Shown here piece by piece: positions 34,187-45,677 of a stretch of DNA of 64,000 nucleotides (positions within the stretch are counted from its first letter, which is position 1; each line of letters starts with the position of its first letter). The notes beneath the pieces are model-generated. The model was given only the letters and a program-made list of their open reading frames with translations, did no database searches and had not been told where the DNA came from. This DNA is from Pegea sp. RAD2-039 (taxonomy: Eukaryota > Chordata > Thaliacea > Salpida > Salpidae): the NCBI GenBank assembly GCA_034620365.1, contig JAQGEQ010000081.1, positions 124,001-188,000 of the forward strand, given 5' to 3'. The position numbers were made by a program, and so were the translations under genes.

Positions 34187-36654
34187 AATTGTATTTTGTT
34201 TATTGTATTTAACCAGTTAAAGTGTAACTTTCTCCTAATTTTAATTAGTGCTATTAAAAAAGTATGAGTTGAGTTTGTTATTCTTGTCAATAGTTATTAG
34301 TAAAAGTTTAATTTGAGTAGAGTTATTTATTTATGTCCATTATTTGTTATTTTAACTCTTTAAATAAAATTAATTAAGAATACTTTATATTAAAAAATTT
34401 ACACAACAAACGAGGATGAAACTACCTTTATAAAATAATTGCTTACTTAAACTACAAATTTAAAATTATTCTAAAGTGAAATTTGTGAACTTAAAGCAAA
34501 TTAAAAGGCTTTTTTGTTGTTAAATTACTGTTTTCAACGGAAAAATAATAGTTGAGTTGCTTCATTTGCTAATATGAAATTTTGTAAAACGAAAAACACA
34601 TCGGAAGGAAATTTATAAGTTTCAAATAGAAAGTTGAAAACAGTTTCATTCAAATCATAACAAGTAGTATATCGACGCTATACTTAACAGAACAATTCTG
34701 AAAAACAAAATCAGTGAACCAGAACTTTTTCAGTCTGTTATGAAGTTTGATTAGATTTGATAAATAAAATATGAGAGGAAAACAGTTGGCTGAAATTATT
34801 AAATCTAAAATTTATTTCTTTCTTCAAACAATCTTAAACTTTAAAAAGTTATTTATTACAAACTATATAAATAATTTCTTGATTGCATCAATTTTAACTG
34901 AGGCAAAAAGAAAGTTAGTCATTAGAATTGTTTTCAAGCTTGAATGATCTTAATAATTAAATTGATTTCATAAGTTAAACTGAACAATTTTTTGTTGAAT
35001 CATTTTGTAAATAATAAAAGTTGATAAATTAAATTAGAATTATTTTAAAAAAAGTTATTTTTATCAATTTAATTGTTCGACTTCGGCAAAAAAACTATTT
35101 TTTTGATTTTGTCAGCAAATGCAGTTCAACATGTCAACAAACGGTTTTCAGACTTATTAAAATTAATAAATTTTCTTTAATGTTTGAATAACTATTTAAA
35201 ATACAATTTCTTAGCAAGAACTATTTGAATCATTCCGAGATTTGTTAAAGATCAAGAAAATCTTTTGATCATTGTTTAACCTTCATCATATTTCCTTTCC
35301 AATTTTCATTAGTAGGAAGTGCTAAATTCTAACGTGAAATTTGCGATTGTAAAGCAAATTAAAAAGCTGTTTTTTGTTAAATTACTGTTTTCAAGTAATA
35401 ACAACATTAAGTTGAGTTGCTTCATTTGCTAATGTGAATTTTTTTGAAACGAAAAATATGTTGGAAGAAAATTTATAAAGTTTCAAATAGAAAGTTGAAA
35501 ATAGTTTCATTCAAATCATAACAAGTAGTATATCGACGCTATATTTAAAATAAAAACAAGTCTCTAAAGTAAAATCAGTGAACCGAAACTTTTTCTGTCT
35601 GATATAAAGTTTGATTTGATAAATAAAATATGAGATGAAAATAAAACAATTGGCTTAAAAATTACTGTAGCCAAGAAATTTCTGAACTATCTAAAATTGT
35701 AATCACATCAAAACTAGTAAATCAAACTTTTATTAAAATAACAGAATTAACAACTTTATGTTTCACCTCTGTATGTGATAGAGATAAATTTTAAAAATAT
35801 TTAAGAGGATGCAATTGTTATGAAGTTAAAAAAAACTATTGTAAAGACATTCTAATGTTTCAACTATAAATATAAAGAAAAATAAGAACAATTTTCTATC
35901 AAAAAAAACAATGTTGTAGATATTTTCTAGATTTTGAAGTTTAAAAAAAACGAATAATAATAGAAATCAAATTAAGATAAAATTAATTTACTTTTTCGAA
36001 TTTTGAATATTTTTAGCAAATGTCATTATTTACTACTTTATTTTCATGCAAATTAAGTATCAATAATGTTGTTTTACAAAAAATCTTTTTCAATGTTTTT
36101 CAAGAATGATAATTTTATGAAAAAGTAGAAATAAACAAAATAAATAAAATTTTTTAGAAATAAAAACAGTAGCTTTTATTAGCAAATTTAAAATTAAAAT
36201 TATATAAATATTAAAATTTCATAAAAACAAAGAATATTTTTGAAAACAATCCAAATCTATTTCTTGTTTTGTTTTTCTCCATTAATAGTTTTCCGAAAAT
36301 AAATTTACTTCAAAATATTTCACATACAAATTTCTAGCTTTGGATAAATCTAAGATTTCAATAAAATTTACTTTTAAGGAAATTTTAGAATAAAAATTAA
36401 TCATTTTATTTTTAACAAATACTTTTTATTAGCAGATAAAATTGTTCTACTTTTGTTGAATTAAAAGTAAACGAAAAAGGAGAAAAAGTAATTTATGAAC
36501 TTTCTTTGAGTTAGCTATTTTAATGAATACTATTAAATCTGTTTTCTAAGAGATTATTAAAGAAATAATTTTGATTTTAAGAAATAATTGTATTTCTTTA
36601 ATGGATTAATTTATAAGAACTCATCATTAAAATCATTATCATTAAGATCAACAT
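34187..36654. repeat. AT-rich region with a spaced direct duplication
   Basis: About 34466-34790 and 35325-35650 are related direct copies about 860 bases apart. They share ATAACAAGTAGTATATCGACG and GTTGAGTTGCTTCATTTGCT. The rest is AT-rich without recognisable genes. Confidence 0.65.
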
Positions 36655-36870
36655 CTTACCAATATCTGCATTTGATGCTCATCTTCAGTTTCCAAAAACT
36701 CTCCTTTCAAACTAAAAAACACACAAATCAATCACTGATGACGTCGCATGTTGATGACGTTATCTTCAATCGACACCAGATGTTATTTTGAACTCATCAA
36801 CTTCTGGCTTATTCATCTTTGTCAAAGATCGTGTTCCACTTCGCAGTGAGATCTTGTGGATTTTAAATCT
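36655..36870 (-). other. GC-richer island with an exon-like segment, unrecognised
   Basis: On the minus strand 36660-36711 is a clean 52-base exon candidate. Its acceptor is TGTTTTTTAG, its donor ATTG/GTAAGA, and it reads LKGEFLETEDEHQMQIL. Upstream on the same strand, KISLRSGTRSLTKMNKPEVD is open after an acceptor-like AAAAACAG, but the phases of the two pieces do not join through a normal intron. The block also contains TGATGACGTCGC and TGATGACGTTA words. It may be the remnant of a gene; I cannot name one. Confidence 0.3.
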
Positions 36871-39600
36871 GTTTTTGAGGAGATTATTAAAACAGAATTA
36901 TAATGTAGAATGTATCAGTCTTAGATAATTACACAATGAAAGTTCTCTATTTTTGGTATCGACCACTTGTCAATATATTATTATTACAGTATGTGGCTCT
37001 CAAAAAAAATAACTTTTAAATTTTATAAGGAAATTTCTTAAGGATAATGCATGTAATATAATTTCAAAATTATACTTTCTAAAATTAAATTATAAAATTT
37101 TATGAAGTATATCTTTTAAAACACAATACCTTTACGATTTTAGTTTGACTCTAATATAGCTAGAAAGCAAATACTAACTATATGAAGAAACTCACATTTA
37201 CCGTTTTTTCAATAAATGAAATAAAAGGTGAATATACTAAAGTTTATTTAACTTTAACATAAAATAAATACATTAAAAATGATATAAACATTTACAACTA
37301 TCCCAAGTATTAGGAGAAAAAATTGGTTTTCTTAGTTTAACTATTCTTTAAATAATGTTATTTGAAAGTATTATTATCTTTAACAACCAACAATCAGTAG
37401 ATTAACATAACTGAAATTTCTCTGCTCAAATTTCTTTTTAATGTTTCTTACGAAAATTTTCTAACAAAAGAAAGTAGAATAATAAGTAAATGTTGTAGCG
37501 CTTCAGAACAACGACAGCAAATATATTTAAATTAGTCATAATTATCTAAACCGAGATATAAATTTCATTTCAATACAAAATCTTTTATAATGCTTCACTA
37601 GCATCAATGTTATTTACCGTAAAATCACCCGTAAGAAAAAACGGGCTCCAAATATAAAAACTTTCTGGATGGATGCATCTACGCAGATTGCGTCAAATAT
37701 CAAACCTTATATATAAAGTGGTGTGAAAATAAATTGCATTTTTCGCAGTTCAGAAAAAATATTCAACAAATAAATTGTAAAAAAAGATCTTTAAAAATTT
37801 ATTAAAAAATCAAAATAAGACTTTCTAATAAAAATCTTTTCTATAAATTAAACTTGTTATTGCAGCAACCAATTTTGAAGAACTGTCTTGTTTGTTTTCT
37901 AATGCAATTATTTTATAGAATTTCGCCAACTAATAACTTTCATTTTAAGGAAAAAGAACTTTTCTAAGTAACAAATTATTTATGTTTAAAAGTATCTTTA
38001 GGAAAAATGTCCTTACAAAATGCTTAAAAGTTTAAATGATTTTGAAATATAAGGGAAACAAAAAACGTGAAAAACAATAAAATATATAAATAAATTCTAT
38101 CTGCATTTTCTTTTCTAAGTCGATTTGTTAATAGTAAATAGAGATTAAGATCTACAAAAAATTAATCTATTAGCGTTTGTTTTAGATTATAGGTAGCTTA
38201 TTTAATATTGTGAATCACACAATTTCGTAATTTTTCGATTTTACTTCTTTAAAAAAAAAATCAAATAAGTTTAAAATAAATACATAATTAATTTGAAGTT
38301 AGTGAGTATAACTGTTTTAAAATTCGAAATATTAGTAGATATATTATTAACCAAACAAATCAAGCAAAAAATTGTTAAATTTTTAGAATTATTGTAAATT
38401 GTATTATTTTTCTGTGGTAGAACTATTTATTTCAGTTAGTTAAGTAATCGCTATATTAATAAATTAATAACTTTCTAAAATCTGATTTTTTTAATTTATA
38501 GAAAAGTCAAAAGATCAAAAATTGTTTTTCGAACTTGGTAGCCAAAGCATTTTCTTAAAATTGTTTTCAAAATTCAAGAACAGCAATTTTTTCTTCTTTA
38601 AGTTTTATGTAAGTTGAAAAAATAAACAAAAACAACTAGCGAAAGAAAGACAATTCAGAAAGACAAGCACCAGACAACAAGCACAAAAAGACAATTCCTT
38701 CACTTTCACCAATTACTAATTTCGTTAGAAGCGACTTTTTTGATAATTAATTATCATCAACACCAACAACCTGTTGAATAGATAGCTTTTAATTAAACTG
38801 AAATGATCAGCTTTTAAAAAATAATGAAACAAGATTTGGTAGCTTTGATGTCAATTGAAAAAAATCAGGCCTTGGAAAGCGACGTCAACAATAATTGAAG
38901 TTCATCAAAACCAACAATCTGTAGAAAATTTATTCTTTTAAAATCAACTGAATGTATCAGTTTCTAAATGAATTCGTTTATACAGAATTGGTTTACATTA
39001 TATCAACACGAGAAACATAATCTTATATATAAACCTGTTTTAGTCTCATATTTATGGGTTAAAACAGAAAAAAGTAAACTTCTTAAAATTAAACATTTCA
39101 AAATAAAGTTTTTACTTATTTGTACTATTTTTGAATATTGAATAAAAGTTTTTGATTTATAATTAAAAAACAAGGAAATCACAATCTTTAGTAAATTTTT
39201 TATGTAAAATATATTTGTTTGCAAAACTAAAGTTAGAAAAGAATGTTTTTGTTAAAGAGAAGTATAAGTAATGAAAAACTTGTTGTCTTATTATAGTTAA
39301 AATCAGACGTGAAGTAGTAACTAAAATTTTATATGAATTATTGATTGGGGTCAGCCCATATTAATTTGCAAGGGATACAGATAGTAAAGCATTTCATTGT
39401 TTAGATAACTATAAAATGAAATTGCTTAAGAGTTTAAAGATTTATTTTTAAAAAGTAATTTTAATTTGTTAAACTTATGTAATACTTACTATTTATAAAA
39501 AAAACATTTCCATCTAGCTTCAATAGGATTAGCAATGTTTATCTTTATGTCACCCGTAAAAAAGGACAGATTCCAAAGTAACAAGAACAACACCAACAAG
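36871..39600. repeat. Mosaic of dispersed repeats, no gene recognised
   Basis: 36990-37720 matches 60545-61260. 37740-38290 matches 29370-30230. 38370-38640 matches 25430-25690. 39240-39605 matches 23350-23740. A 73-codon minus-strand frame at 39003-39224 is AT-rich and unrecognised. Confidence 0.6.
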
Positions 39601-41329
39601 GTGCATTCTTATTTGTAGCAACACAAATCATTAATGACAGAAGTTGTTCATGACAAGTGTAATAATATTGTTAATTTCTTTATAATACTTAATTAAATAA
39701 TGCTATTTGCCACAATTTTATATCAAATTGTATTTAGGAAAATTATATTTGTTTAAAAGTGACTTCTCAGTACAAGAAATCAAATGAAGGATAGCTAGTT
39801 TAACGTAAGGTCAACAGCGACAACTAGCGACTGTTTAAGTTCTCAAATAATTTGATAGACATTTTTGAAACAAAACTTATTAAACTAAAATGACAACAAC
39901 CAACTCGTTTTGTTTTGTTTTTAAAAAACATTTGTATGGAAAATTGAATCAACTTAAGCTAGTAGATGATTTGCTGCTATGTAAATTATAGCGATTAAAG
40001 TAATTTTTCACATACATTAGGTGTAACAATTTGCTAACTTACTTAATAAATTGTCTTAAACTTAAAATCTACACTTATGATAACATAAGGAATTAAATAA
40101 GTTTAACTTACATAAATGATCTTATAAATGAATTTTGTTAGCAAATTTTACATTGTAATTTGTTAACAAGATTCAATTTATTTTTCAGTAATACAATTGT
40201 CAGTACAAAAGTAAGCAGCAACTGCATAGCAGCAACATAAGTTTGTTTTTACTTAGATTTTTCAGAATAAGAAATTGAATAACAAAGAATATAAATAAAG
40301 TGCCAACAGCGACAGCTGGCGGATGTTGTGAGTTACAAATAAATTGTTTGATTTTAAAGATATAAAACAAATTGAACTAAGCCAAAGCAAAAAACTCGTT
40401 TGTTTAAAATTGTTATGTTGACTTATTTCAGTATCATATTTATGGGGTTAATGCAAATGAAAGTTGATTTTGTTAAACGCAGAAAATATATGTTTTTAAC
40501 TTTAATTTTTCTTTCACTTAATATCAAAATAAAAAATCTATTTGATTGATGATTGAAGAACAAAAATTCTTTATTTTCAATTTCTGGATTATAGTTTTTA
40601 CTAGCAAAAATGAAAAATGTTTTTAAATTTTATTTATAGTGCATTTGTTGAATTATCTACAAAAGGTACACTTTAAAGGTAAACAATATATTTTGTAAAA
40701 CTGTTTTTGTTTCATTTCTAAACAAAAAATTGTTTTTAGTAATATAAATAATTAATCCAGAATTTACATTTATAGCTGTTATCTATTTTGACTTATCTAG
40801 CTTCTTGATTGAGAAATGATTTGCATAATTCATAGAAAGTGATCTAAAAAGTAACAATTTTCTTGTAAATTATTTCTTATGTTAAAATAAAAAATTGACG
40901 CATATCATTAATAACAGAAGTTGTTCATGACAAACACAATGATATTAGTAATTTGTTTTTAATATTTTATGAAAATTATAAATCTATATTTTTGAACTGG
41001 AATACATTGATAAGATATAATTTATATGTCAACGTTACCATTGTCAGTTAAACATTCTAAATTCAAATCTTTAAGAGCTATGTGCCACAGTTTAAGAACA
41101 AATTGTACTTAACAAAATATTATTGTTTTGAATTGATTTCTCAGAATAATTGTTCTGATCGACAATAATTTAGATGTAGCTGTTAATCAAAACGTAAATC
41201 TTATTTAAATAGAAAATTCAACTTAATATTAATAATTTTTTTCTGGAAAATAATTTTCAAACTTTTATTTTTAGAAAATGTTAGATTGTTTATAAATATA
41301 GATAAAATAAATAAATTTGCTTAAAAATT
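39601..41329 (+). repeat. Repeat block with paired ~500-bp monomers (third full copy)
   Basis: This aligns with 940-2550 almost end to end and with 12660-13680 in its first kilobase. The conserved motifs are at 39812-39835 and 40314-40338, about 500 bases apart as in the other copies. The 28-base region CATTTGTTGAATTATCTAC.. near 40642 also recurs at 1970. No gene is seen. Confidence 0.75.
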
Positions 41330-42406
41330 CTGTTAAAACTTTTTTCAACCAAATAACAAATATATTTTATTAGGATCACAGAGAATCTAATAATATCATA
41401 AAATCTGATTTCTTGCTTCATATATGTAAAAAGATGAACAAATACAACCACCAGAAAATAAAATATTCAGACATTTTTTACACTCACAGTACTTGTTAAT
41501 CTAATTAGAAACCGGCTTTAATAATAATTGATAATCAACGAAATTAACAATCTGTAGAATGTCTGTGTTTTAACTTCAACTGAGTACATCAGTTTCAAAA
41601 TGTTAGGTTTAACAGAAGAGCTTTCTAAAACTAGTGTGAATGGAAAGAATTTGACCTTATAAATAAGCCAGTTTTAGTTTCATACTTATGGGTTGAAGCA
41701 GAAAAAAGTAAAGTTCTTAAAAACAAATTTTTAAAAATAAAGTTTCTTATTTATCCATCATATATTTTAAAATAGATTTATCTTAATTACAAGTTGAAAC
41801 AGAGAAAAGTAAATTTTATAAGAACAAAAGAAAAAATAAGTATTATATAAATGACAAAATTATTTTTCTTGATTTGTTTTGAAATATTTTCATTAAAAGT
41901 TCTTTGTACAGTTTTTATTTTATGGGATGTTTTCCAAAGTTTTAATAATATTCTCGTCAACGCTTTTATTTCAAAATTAGGGTTTTTGCAAAAGTTTGAA
42001 TTAAATTTTTAAGCAAATAATCAAAGTTTTCAATCATATATTTTTCAACAATGTTTATTTGAGATATTTTCATTCACCTAAATTATTTTGACAAATTAAA
42101 GAAATGCTGCAACAAATTTTAATACTTAGAAAAAGTTGTTCGTAATATACAAAAGTAAATTTAATTTATAATAAATGGTTAAGCATTGTAGAACAAATTT
42201 TAAAAAATTTTCTGTAATTTCCCTATAATCATTTATTTATCTAGTTTGGGTTTTTTGCAGACAGTACTTTTATTTCAATCAATTTTTCAAACAATAAGCA
42301 TGTTAAAAACTTATTTTTTATTGTTTATAGTAAAAAACTTTATTCCTTAACAGAAATTCAACAAAAAAGCCATTATTAAGTTTGTTCCAGGATTTAAGGA
42401 TTTTAA
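41330..42406 (+). repeat. Diverged partial copy of the 2.8-kb repeat, ending in a zinc-finger gene
   Basis: This resembles 20370-21350 and 46950-47925 and breaks off at about 42407, exactly at the 3' end of the zinc-finger gene. The first ~700 bases are most similar to 52230-52912. Confidence 0.75.
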
Positions 42407-43000
42407 TTAAGTTATTTTATGCCTACTGAGGGCTGATTTTTGAGAAAATGTTTTTCCACAAACATCGCACTTGAATGGCTTTTCACCGGTATGAGTTCTT
42501 TTATGATTATCAAGAGTAAACTTCCGAGAAAATCTTTTTCTACATACATCACACTGAAATGGCCTTTCACCAGTGTGAGTTCTTTCATGATTAGCAAGAG
42601 ATGATTTTTGAGAAAAAAATCGAAGGCATATAATACAATGGAAGGGCTTTTCACCAGTGTGAGTTCTTCCATGACTGTTAAGAGTTGATTTTCGAGCAAA
42701 ACATTGCAGACAAACAGTACACTCGAAAAGTTTTTCATCAGAGTGAGTTATTTCATGAGACTTCAGATTTGATTTACGGTTAAAGGTTTTGTCACATACA
42801 AGACATTCAAAGTTTCCCTCTGTGCTACCATAAGATATTAGATTTTTCTCATTAGTTTCTTTTTCTTCGCAATTAGTCTGGAAATTAGATTTGTGAGTAG
42901 TTTTTTTACGATACCACATCAGTCTCTGTTTAGGATATTCAACTTTTAAGTTTGATGATTTTCTTTCCTGGTTAATTGCATTGTTTTGTCTCTCATCCAT
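42407..43000 (-). CDS. C2H2 zinc-finger protein with four fingers and a truncated fifth
   Basis: The frame is open from 43081, but the start homologous to the other family members is the ATG at 42998-43000 (MDERQNNAINQERKSSN), giving 197 residues. I prefer it because the 27 residues before it are hydrophobic and absent elsewhere. The leader contains VEYPKQRLMWYRKKTTHK. Fingers are CLVC..HEITH (linker SDEKL instead of TGEKP), CTVC..HGRTH, CIIC..HERTH and CDVC..HKRTH. The last begins CDVCGKTFSQKSALSRHKIT and stops before its second histidine. The sequence right after the stop is unrelated to the 3' flank of the other family members and belongs to the 2.8-kb repeat, so the gene was cut by a rearrangement. 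Confidence 0.87.
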   Translation of the reverse strand: MDERQNNAINQERKSSNLKVEYPKQRLMWYRKKTTHKSNFQTNCEEKETNEKNLISYGSTEGNFECLVCDKTFNRKSNLKSHEITHSDEKLFECTVCLQCFARKSTLNSHGRTHTGEKPFHCIICLRFFSQKSSLANHERTHTGERPFQCDVCRKRFSRKFTLDNHKRTHTGEKPFKCDVCGKTFSQKSALSRHKIT

Positions 43001-45677
43001 ATTAAAGAAAAAGTGAATATTAAATGATAATAAACTAAAAACACAAAACACATATTTTAAAACGCTAACAAAGTGAAACAAAAACTAAAAATCTATAAAA
43101 TATACTTTACATTTTGTTATCAAAAGAAAATAGATTCTTTTGAAATTTAGAGAAAGGTTTTATGAGCATTTTTAAATTAAAAAAATCTTTTGAACAGGTT
43201 TACAGATTTACTTTCTTGAAATTAAATTTTGGTTTGATTTGTAATATAACACAAAGCTTATTTTGATTAATCTCTGTAAGACATTTATCTAAATTCCTTT
43301 TCAATGAGATGGATACAAATTTCTCTGAAAGATATTTGATTAGTAACTTGTTGTATTTGATTGTACCATCAAGTAATCTTGTTGTAACATCAAGTACAAT
43401 TGTTGAATTTTTTGCAAAAGGTAGACTTTAAAATTCAAAAAACAGTTCTTTTTCGATTTCCAACCAAAAATTGCTTTTAGAAACAAAATTAATTAATAAA
43501 AAATTGACATTTATAGCTGTTATCTATTTTGACTTATCTAGCTTCTTGAATAAGAAATGATTCGCATAATTCATAGAAAGTGATCTAAAAAGTAACAGTT
43601 TTCTTGTAAGTTTTTTCTTATGTTAAAATAAAAAAATTGACGCACAAAAATCACAAATAACAGAAGTTGTTCATGACAAACAAAATAATATTATTATTTT
43701 GATATAAATACTATGATAACATTGTGGAAATAAATTTATAAATTATAATGCATTAATTAGATTTAATTTATTTGTAAGTAATACGATTGTCAGTACAAAA
43801 AGTAGTCAGTAAAATAGTTAAAAATCAATTCTTTAAAATTTAGGTGTCACAGTTTAATATCAAATTATATTAAAGAAAGATTTACCTGCGTTAAAGTAAT
43901 TTCTCAGTAAAAACAGTCAAATTAAGGATATCAAATTTAACATAAATTCAACAGCGACAGATAGCGGCTGTTTATTAAAATTTGTTCAAATTTATTAAAC
44001 TGAAATGACAACAAACAACTCCTTTTGTTTTGTTAGTAACATACATTTGTATAGAAACTGGTGTTAAATTTGTATAATATACTATTATTATTACTATTTG
44101 TTAAAAGGAAGCACTTTTATAGAATCTGCAATCTAATTTTGTTGTAGAAAATATAATCTTCTGATAATTCCTGGCCGTTAACGTCAATTTACTCTCTTAA
44201 AAAAGTAAAGTCTCACAGAGATGTTCTTTATAATCTCAAGCTAGTTTTTCGAAGTAAAAAATAATACTTTTGAAATTGATTACCTGTGTAAATTCTGTAA
44301 AATAATTTTTGTTTAATTATTTCTGCTTGACTAATTTTTTACAGTATTTTTGATTATACAACTTTAAACTATTAGGTTCAGTAAAAAAGCATAGAAAAGC
44401 AAAATAATAAGTAAATGTTTTCGCACTTCGGAACCATAACAGCAATTTATCTAATCTAGTTATAATCATCTAAACTGAGATAGAAATTTCATTTCAATAA
44501 AAATTCCTTTAAAATGCTTTATTAACATTATTAATATTATCATTTACCATAAAATAACCCGTATGAATAAACAGGTTCCAAAAATATGTTATGAACAGAT
44601 GTTGAAACTTTGATTGCGTCAGATTTCAAAGCTTGTATATAAAGTGGTTTCAATCTTAAGTTTGTGGTGCTGATCAACAATAATCTTAAAATTTTATTAA
44701 GTAAATTTTAAAGGACAATTCGTGTATTTCAATGTTAGAATCTTATATTCTAGGAAGTACTCATAATATCTCTATAGTTTTTTTACTCGAAACTGCATAA
44801 ACCCTTATAAAATCTATTTTATGCGTAATAATACTAAGATGCAAACTGCAAATTCTATGTTGAAACTCATATTATTACATTTATTCAATAAAGTAAAAAA
44901 AGGAAGAATTTTTTAGAATTATGTTTTGGTGATAAGATATAAATGCATTAAAGCTTTAAAAAGATTAATGAAACCCCACATTTATGAGTAAAAAGTATTT
45001 TAAGTATTTATAAAAGTTACGTTTTCTTAAAAATTTTAATTAAAGTGTTTATTATTTTTATCAAAAGAAATAATTAATAGTTGAGCAAAACTATCTGCTG
45101 ATGAAAAAAATTATCTTCAAAAACAGTTTTTAAAATTTTAGAATTACTAAAATTTATATAATTTTTCTATAATAAAACTCTGTAATTTTATAAAAGATAA
45201 AGTTTCTTATCACTGTTTTAAGAGGTTTTTAATCGAGATTAGGATGTTTTTGTTTTTATTTTTGTTATAATTAACTATATTGATGATTTAATAAAACTAC
45301 TTTTGTTCAAAGAAATGCACATATTAATTAATAACCAAACTTTATGAAAACTTTTTAATTGAACAGTTTAATACAACAGCACTCTAATAAAATATTTTTT
45401 AACTTTTATTTGTTTTTTTTTAATACTAAACTTTAAATAATATCTGATTTATGCTTAGCTACTTTTTAAATAAAACTTATTGGTTATTTTTTAGCACAAA
45501 AAAGCAGAGAACAAAAAAAAATGAAATTAATCCTTTTAACAATTTTCCAATTCAAGTTGTTACAAATTTGTAGATTATATTTTTACTAGCTAAAATCCAA
45601 TAAGTTTGCAACAACTAGCGCATTTGCTAAATTATCAATAGGTATCAACAAAAGTAAACTTTGAAAGTTATTTAAAA
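43001..45677. repeat. Mosaic of dispersed repeats, no gene recognised
   Basis: 43495-43900 resembles 40745-41130. A monomer motif lies at 43949-43972. 44140-44900 resembles 22090-22800. 45060-45660 resembles 26700-27000 and 51050-51190. No open frame with a family signature is seen. Confidence 0.6.
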
